Source: CAZGUH01 sp964529005
GTDB lineage: Bacteria > Actinomycetota > Acidimicrobiia > Acidimicrobiales > Ilumatobacteraceae
Length of the DNA: 64,000 nt
Assembly (NCBI GenBank): GCA_964529005.1
Contig: CAZGUH010000001.1
Coordinates: 124,001 to 188,000 of the forward strand
Direction: 5' to 3'
Position numbers and translations under genes: made by a program. Under the pieces are notes generated by a model, which saw nothing but the letters and a program-made list of their open reading frames with translations, did no database searches and had not been told where the DNA came from. Positions within the stretch are counted from its first letter, which is position 1. The number at the start of each line of letters is the position of its first letter. Shown here piece after piece: positions 59,497 through 64,000 of this stretch.

Positions 59497-61124
59497 GAGC
59501 TGAGCAGGGCGGCCAGTGACTCAGGGCTTTCCGCCAGCATGCGCTCGAGGTCGGCGCGGATCTCGTCGACCGCTTGTCGATCGGGATCCGTCGGGCCGTC
59601 GATCTGGAGTGCGGCGGGCACGGGCATCGGCGTCGGAGCCTCCTTCTTGCGGCCGCGGCGCTTGCGGCGCCCGGCGACGGTGGTGGGATGAGCGAGTTCA
59701 CCGGCGTTGAACGCGGCGAGGGCGGCTCGGGCGCGCTCGCGCCGCGCCCGACGGCGCCGGCGCACGATGCCGAGCGCGAGCATCAGGAACGCTCCGCCAG
59801 CGGCGGCCGCGGCGATCAACGCCGGGCTGGTCGACGGCGACGGCGATGCGATCGGCTCGGGCGACGTGATCAGCGTGCCGCCGTCGGTAGCCACGGCGGG
59901 CACGATCGCGATCGCGACCGAGTCGCCGCGCCCCGCGTCGACACCGGCGGCCGACGACACGAGTCGCTGCAGCGTCTCCTCGTCGATCGGCGTGGCCGGA
60001 GCAGCGCCGGCGGCCGCAGCCGCGTCCGCCTCCGGCGCGACGACCGGCACGACGACGGCGACGTCGAGCCGCGTGACCGTCGGGGACGACGTGCTCGACC
60101 GGGTGATCGTGCGGTCGCCCGGCGTGTACGTCGTCGTCCGATCTTCCTTCTCGTAGGTGCCGTCGCCGCCGCTGCCTGCTGGGCCTCCGTCGACGCCGAC
60201 GGTCCCGCCCTGGCTGCCGCCCGAACCCTCCCAGGTCTCGGTCATCACGCGCTCGGCGGTCGGCGTGTTGGTCGCCGGATCGATGCGCTCGGTCTCGGTG
60301 GTCGACTCGGTGAAGTCGAGCTGGGCGCGCACCTCGACAGTGGCGGTCTTCGACCCGGTCGAGATCCGCACGAGCTCGGTCAAGCGTTGCGACAGCGCGC
60401 TCTCGTACTCACGGGTCACGTCCATCGCGTGCGTCGATGTCTGCGCGCCGCTCGATCGGGCGGCGCGCAGCAGCTGCCCGTCGGCCGACGCCACGGTCAC
60501 CTGGTCGGGGCTCAAGCCCTCCACCGACGAGGAGACGACGTTTGCCACCGTGTCGACCTCGTCGCTCGTCAGTGGTCGGCGCACCGAGAGCACGACCGAC
60601 GCGGTCGGCTGGTCGGTCTCGGCGGCGCCGGCGCCGATGTAGATCGACCGTTCCGGGAGCGAGAGCTGCACGTTCGCTCCGGCCACGGGCTCCATCGCCA
60701 GCAGCGTGCGGGCCAGCTCGCCTTCCAGCGCACGCTCGTAGTTGACGCGTTGCTCGAAGTCGCTCGTCGCCAGGCCCTGCCCGGAGAACACCTCGTCGAA
60801 GCCGGGCGGGATCGGCTGCCCGCTGACACCGTCACCGGCGAGCGAGAGCCGCGTCGACGCCAGGCGTTCCTCGGGCACGAGGATGCGAGTGCCGTTGCCC
60901 TCGAGCGTGTACGGCACGCCGCGCGCGTCAAGCTCGGCGAGCACCTCGGAGGCCGTCTGGTCGTCGAGGTTGGCGTACAGCACCGCCCACGACGTGGCGT
61001 TCACGCGGCTGTAGCCGACGTAGCCGACGATCAGCGCCGCGGCGAAGGCGACGCCTGCGATCGTGCGACGCCCGGGCGACAGCGCCTTCCACTTCGCGAC
61101 GAGCGCGTCGAACTGCTGCTTCAT
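59481..61124 (-). CDS. fliF: FliF flagellar MS-ring protein
   Basis: A 547-residue protein with two helices (about 20-40 and 435-455) enclosing the ring-building periplasm-facing domains: LYANLDDQTASEVLAELDAR and VNYERALEGELARTLLAMEP belong to the first. A Gly/Ser-rich loop occurs near 310. The C-terminal cytoplasmic end (about 520-547) is the FliG-binding segment. ATG 61124. Confidence 0.95.
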   Translation of the reverse strand: MKQQFDALVAKWKALSPGRRTIAGVAFAAALIVGYVGYSRVNATSWAVLYANLDDQTASEVLAELDARGVPYTLEGNGTRILVPEERLASTRLSLAGDGVSGQPIPPGFDEVFSGQGLATSDFEQRVNYERALEGELARTLLAMEPVAGANVQLSLPERSIYIGAGAAETDQPTASVVLSVRRPLTSDEVDTVANVVSSSVEGLSPDQVTVASADGQLLRAARSSGAQTSTHAMDVTREYESALSQRLTELVRISTGSKTATVEVRAQLDFTESTTETERIDPATNTPTAERVMTETWEGSGGSQGGTVGVDGGPAGSGGDGTYEKEDRTTTYTPGDRTITRSSTSSPTVTRLDVAVVVPVVAPEADAAAAAGAAPATPIDEETLQRLVSSAAGVDAGRGDSVAIAIVPAVATDGGTLITSPEPIASPSPSTSPALIAAAAAGGAFLMLALGIVRRRRRARRERARAALAAFNAGELAHPTTVAGRRKRRGRKKEAPTPMPVPAALQIDGPTDPDRQAVDEIRADLERMLAESPESLAALLSSWMAK

Positions 61125-61127
61125 CGC

Positions 61128-61424
61128 TCAGACCTGGGTGTTGATGATCTGTTGGTATGCCTCGAGCCCGCGAGTGCGGATCTCGTTGAGGATCGTCATC
61201 CCCAAGTTCGCCTTCGACGTCGCCGCCATCACGTCGGTGATCTGCACGTCACCGCCGGCGGCGAACGTCGCCACCGCCCGGTCGGCCTGGCGTTCCAACG
61301 ACGCCACGGAGTCGAGGCCGCGCATCACCGCGTCGCCGAACCCGGCGCCGCGCGCCGAGTCGACCGCTGGTGTGCGCGGGGCCTGGATGCCGGAGACGGC
61401 GCCGATGGGGGGGATCGCGCTCAT
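61128..61424 (-). CDS. fliE: FliE flagellar hook-basal body protein
   Basis: A 98-residue protein. FGDAVMRGLDSVASLERQAD and the conserved C-terminal NEIRTRGLEAYQQIINTQV with MAATSKANLGM identify FliE, which joins the MS-ring to the rod. Located between flgC and fliF, as is usual. Confidence 0.95.
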   Translation of the reverse strand: MSAIPPIGAVSGIQAPRTPAVDSARGAGFGDAVMRGLDSVASLERQADRAVATFAAGGDVQITDVMAATSKANLGMTILNEIRTRGLEAYQQIINTQV

Positions 61425-61425
61425 G

Positions 61426-61833
61426 TCAGCGGCGTCCGAGGGCGGTGGCCCCCTCGAGGCACTCGCGCGCCTGGCTGAAGACGCTCGTGTTCGCCTGGTA
61501 TGCGCGGCTGGCGATGATCAAGTCGCCCATCTGCCCGGCGAGGTCGACGACCGCGCCGGCGACATAGCCGTCCTCGTCGGCGAGCGGGTTGGTCGGGTCG
61601 TACACGAGCGCAGGCTCGCCCTCCTGCTCGACGACGTCGGCCACCATGACCCCGCCGGCGTCGCTGTCGGATCCGATCGGCATGGCGACCACCATGCGGG
61701 CTCGGAACGGCTCCTGGCCCGGGGTCGTCGTCGTGTTGACGTTGGCGACGTTGTGGGCGATCTGGTCCATCCAGTACTTGGTGAACCCCATGCCCGTGCG
61801 GGCGACGTCGATCGAGGTGAACGGCCCGCTCAT
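61426..61833 (-). CDS. flgC: FlgC proximal rod protein
   Basis: A 135-residue rod protein with N-terminal FTSIDVARTGMGFTKYWMDQ and QIAHNVANVNTT, and the C-terminal helix VDLAGQMGDLIIASRAYQAN. ATG 61833 overlaps the flgB stop (ATGA). Confidence 0.95.
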   Translation of the reverse strand: MSGPFTSIDVARTGMGFTKYWMDQIAHNVANVNTTTTPGQEPFRARMVVAMPIGSDSDAGGVMVADVVEQEGEPALVYDPTNPLADEDGYVAGAVVDLAGQMGDLIIASRAYQANTSVFSQARECLEGATALGRR

Positions 61834-62174
61834 GACGCCGCTCCGGCCGCGGCGCGGATCAGCGAGAGCTTGTAGTTGAAGCTCGACACCAGCACCTGGC
61901 GAGACAGCGACGTCTTCGCCAGATCGGTGAGCTCGTTCTCCAGGCTCACGCTGGTGCCGTTGGAGTCGACGAGATCGGCGCCGCCGACGGTCCGAGGCGC
62001 GCGGTCGGGAGCGGGGCGGCCGCTCGTCAGCGCGTCGGCGAGGCCGCTCTCGAACTCCACCCGCTTGGAGCGGTACGACGGCGTGTTCGCGTTGGCGACG
62101 TTGTCGGAGATCGCGTCGAGGCGTTGCTGCAGGCCGCCGAGCGCGTACTCGACGGTCGACATGAGGGGGTCCAT
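61830..62174 (-). CDS. flgB: FlgB proximal rod protein
   Basis: A 114-residue rod protein with QQRLDAISDNVANANTPSYR and the terminal SLSRQVLVSSFNYKLSLIRA. ATG 62174 has GGAGG five bases upstream and is preferred over ATG 62189. The gene lies just downstream of a flagellar promoter that overlaps the end of the preceding gene. Confidence 0.94.
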   Translation of the reverse strand: MDPLMSTVEYALGGLQQRLDAISDNVANANTPSYRSKRVEFESGLADALTSGRPAPDRAPRTVGGADLVDSNGTSVSLENELTDLAKTSLSRQVLVSSFNYKLSLIRAAAGAAS

Positions 62175-62238
62175 GGCGTCCTCCGCCATCGGGCGTCCGT
62201 GCGCGGCATGCGGCGCCCCATCCGTGGGGGCCGGAGCT

Positions 62239-62565
62239 TCACCCGCCGATCGGCACGTCGTCTGCGGCGTTCAAGGACGCCGCGTAGCCGGCGTGACCCG
62301 CGCCCGCACGGGTCAGCTGGCGCCGCCTCTCACGAACCTCGGCGAGCTCGGCAGCGGTCTCGTCGAGCTGCGCGCGCAGGCCGCCGACGACGCGGGCCAC
62401 GACGGCGGGATCGACGTCGGCGGCGGTGGGCTCGGTCACCGCAGGCGCGGCGTCGAGCAGCCGATCGAGCGCGTTCTCGCACCCGGGCGTGGGATGCCAG
62501 CTGGCCAGCAGCGCTTCCATCGCCGTGAGCCAGCCGTCGATCGACGGCGCGCCGGCGTCCGTCAC
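62239..62565 (-). CDS. Small FliT-like flagellar protein
   Basis: A 108-residue helical protein downstream of fliS. The first part (DGWLTAMEALLASWHPTPGC) and a coiled-coil end (LDETAAELAEVRERRRQLTR) suggest a FliT-type export chaperone for FliD. Sequence similarity is weak; position supports it. GTG 62565 overlaps fliS (GTGA). Its last codons form a flagellar-type promoter. Confidence 0.6.
   Translation of the reverse strand: MTDAGAPSIDGWLTAMEALLASWHPTPGCENALDRLLDAAPAVTEPTAADVDPAVVARVVGGLRAQLDETAAELAEVRERRRQLTRAGAGHAGYAASLNAADDVPIGG
62249..62274 (-). promoter_or_regulatory. Sigma-28-like promoter for flgBC-fliEFGHIJ
   Basis: Reverse strand: CCTTGAAC with TTGAAC at 62274-62269, 14 bases, GCCGAT at 62254-62249. 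It lies within the last 12 codons of the FliT-like gene, about 70 bases before the preferred flgB start at 62174. The GCCGAT also continues into CGG as in the flbD promoter. Confidence 0.6.
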
Positions 62566-62960
62566 GACCGCAGGACGCCTTCCACCCAGGCGTCGCGCAA
62601 GCCCTCGATCACGTCGTGCACGTCGACGAGCCGATCGGGCGACTTCGACACGTTGGCCTCGACCAACCCGGCGATCGCGAACTGGTAGAGGTCGGCGAGC
62701 TGCGTCGACATCGCGGCGACGGCCGGATCGCTGTGGCCGGTGGCGAGCGCGCCGAGCAGTTCGAGCAGGATCGCCTGCGCGCGCGTCGTCTCGTCGTGGA
62801 AGCGCTGCACCCACCCGCTCTCGCGCGTCTCTTCCGCCTCGACGGCGCGGACACATGCCGTGAGCACCCGGTCGTACGCCATGCGCACGACCTCCGCGGG
62901 AGCGGCGGTGGCGGCGGACGAGCGGGCGTAGGTGGCGATCGCTGCGGTGGCGGTGGTCAT
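62562..62960 (-). CDS. fliS: FliS flagellin export chaperone
   Basis: A 132-residue helical protein. EVVRMAYDRVLTACVRAVEA and LADLYQFAIAGLVEANVSKS match FliS, which keeps flagellin unfolded before export. ATG 62960 has GAGG upstream. It lies 37 bases after fliD, as is common. Confidence 0.93.
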   Translation of the reverse strand: MTTATAAIATYARSSAATAAPAEVVRMAYDRVLTACVRAVEAEETRESGWVQRFHDETTRAQAILLELLGALATGHSDPAVAAMSTQLADLYQFAIAGLVEANVSKSPDRLVDVHDVIEGLRDAWVEGVLRS

Positions 62961-62997
62961 CAGGGGGCCTCGTGATGGTGACGTCGATGAAGCGGTG

Positions 62998-64000
62998 TCA
63001 GGCCGACGGCGCGGCGCTCATGGTGAGCCCGAGCGAGGTCGACATCGTCTGGAGCTGAGCGAGCATGGTCTCCATCGCCGTGAACCTGCGCAGCAACACG
63101 CGCTCGCGCTGGGCGAGCGTGTCGTCGTAGCGGGCGATGCGTTTTTCCATCTCGGCGATGCGGTCGGTGAGCGCGCTCTTCGAGCGCTGGGCAGCCCCGA
63201 ACGTGCTGCCCTCGCCACCGATGCGGGCCAGCGCGCCGGCGAGCCCGTCCGTGAGCGTGACGACGCCCGCGCTGGAGCCTCCCAGGGCGGCGAGCTCCGC
63301 GGCGCTGATGTCGATCGACAGCGCCAGGCCGTCGACGACCAGCGAACGGCCGGCGGCTGTGAGCGCGACCCCCTCGACGGTCGCCTGCGCGTCGAGCCCG
63401 GGGGTCGCCGCGCCGTCGAGCCCGACCGCTGCGCCGCCGGTGACGGAGAACGTCTGCGCCGATCCCTCCGATTCGGCGATCAGGTCGAGGCCGACGTCGG
63501 CGCCGCCGGATTGCTGCGTGATCGCGGTGATGTGCACGCCCGCGGCGCGCAGGGCGGCGTTGAGCGCAGCGGCGTTCTCCGCCCACGACGCTCCCGTCAC
63601 GAACGAGATGTTGAACGTGCCCTCCGGCGTCACCACCGACATCGACACCGTCGACCCGGCGGCGGGCGGCGGCACCGGCACTCCGGCGAGGCTGGCGCGC
63701 GTCGCCGCCTGCGTGACCGTCACGCTGCGCGGGCCGGGCGAGGCCGTCGCCGACGAGCCGACCAGCGACACGCCGGCGGCCGTCGACGTGCCGCCGCGGC
63801 TGATCGCCGACAGCACCGCGTCGGGATCGTCCGCGATCGCGGCGCGCAACGTCGCCTCGTCGAACGTCAGCGTCCCCGTGCGCGTGAGCGACACCCCCAG
63901 TGCGGGGTCGGTGGCGGAGCGGATCGAGTCCATCAGCTGGCGAGCGGTGAGGTCACCGCTCAACACGCCACGGCTCGCGGCTTCGGTGCTCGCCCGCGTC
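62998..64000 (-). CDS. fliD: FliD filament cap protein, C-terminal part (runs off the window)
   Basis: The reading frame is open to the window edge, so the N-terminus lies beyond 64000. The conserved FliD stretch SRGVLSGDLTARQLMDSIRS starts near the edge; the end contains RIAEMEKRIARYDDTLAQRE and FTAMETMLAQLQTMSTSLG, the C-terminal coiled coil. A flagellin_IN-like insert lies between (residues rich in Thr/Ser/Ala). It caps the growing filament and shows that a flagellin-type filament is made, although no flagellin gene is in view. Confidence 0.92.
   Translation of the reverse strand, partial: TRASTEAASRGVLSGDLTARQLMDSIRSATDPALGVSLTRTGTLTFDEATLRAAIADDPDAVLSAISRGGTSTAAGVSLVGSSATASPGPRSVTVTQAATRASLAGVPVPPPAAGSTVSMSVVTPEGTFNISFVTGASWAENAAALNAALRAAGVHITAITQQSGGADVGLDLIAESEGSAQTFSVTGGAAVGLDGAATPGLDAQATVEGVALTAAGRSLVVDGLALSIDISAAELAALGGSSAGVVTLTDGLAGALARIGGEGSTFGAAQRSKSALTDRIAEMEKRIARYDDTLAQRERVLLRRFTAMETMLAQLQTMSTSLGLTMSAAPSA

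Noticed and set aside
1..64000. CRISPR arrays, insertion sequences and rRNA genes
   Set aside because: None seen: no regularly spaced repeats, no transposase motifs and no rRNA sequence in the window.

Overview
This window is a very GC-rich bacterial chromosome segment, almost certainly from an actinobacterium. It carries a fused CofG/CofH F420 synthase (FbiC), a DUF222-HNH protein, an actinobacterial acidic DUF5709-like protein and a complete monoderm flagellar export apparatus with CsrA/FliW. The combination suggests a motile Acidimicrobiia-like lineage (Ilumatobacter relatives). That placement is inference; no rRNA is present. Genes are packed tightly, and many pairs overlap by the four bases ATGA or GTGA, so translation is probably coupled over long runs. 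No stretch above about 170 bases lacks a gene.

Left part (1-13000): an MFS drug exporter with its TetR repressor; a reverse-strand sugar-modification group (PIG-V-like mannosyltransferase, SDR epimerase with an unusual active site, DegT aminotransferase, GT2); a methyltransferase; an HxlR regulator divergent from fbiC across a strong inverted repeat; and glyA, a NUDIX hydrolase and folE.

Surface polysaccharide block (13000-20400, reverse strand): five coupled genes run from a GT2 through a GT4, a pyruvyl-transferase and a very unusual flippase/GT-C fusion to a cellulose-synthase-like GT2. A membrane-anchored GH18 hydrolase and a DUF4157 protein with two HExxH motifs follow to the right.

Middle (24000-35000): ordinary housekeeping and envelope genes, namely an alpha/beta hydrolase, PAP2, lipid kinase, panD, a duplicated ABM-like protein, FAD oxidase, DUF222-HNH, M23 and M14 peptidases, FhuF-like protein, tRNA-Arg(CCG) and a GMC oxidoreductase.

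Right part (35000-64000): a flagellar locus, nearly all on the reverse strand. Read in transcription order it is fliD, fliS, a FliT-like gene, flgB-flgC-fliE-fliF-G-H-I-J, a transglycosylase, fliK-flgD-flgE, flbD-motA-motB-fliM-N-O-P-Q-R-flhB-flhA, a degenerate FlhF-like gene, a degenerate GGDEF/HD-GYP gene, flgN-flgK-flgL and fliW-csrA. It is followed by a VanY peptidase, a FliA-type sigma factor and a degenerate EAL protein. Five sites share the pattern CCTTGAA(C/G), a 13-14 base spacer and (G/T/C)CCGAT in front of flagellar genes. This resembles a sigma-28 promoter (TGAA-N14/15-GCCGAT) and is the strongest undescribed signal seen. Two degenerate c-di-GMP proteins, a GTPase-dead FlhF relative and a FliM lacking the CheY-binding peptide suggest that flagellar control here differs from textbook systems.
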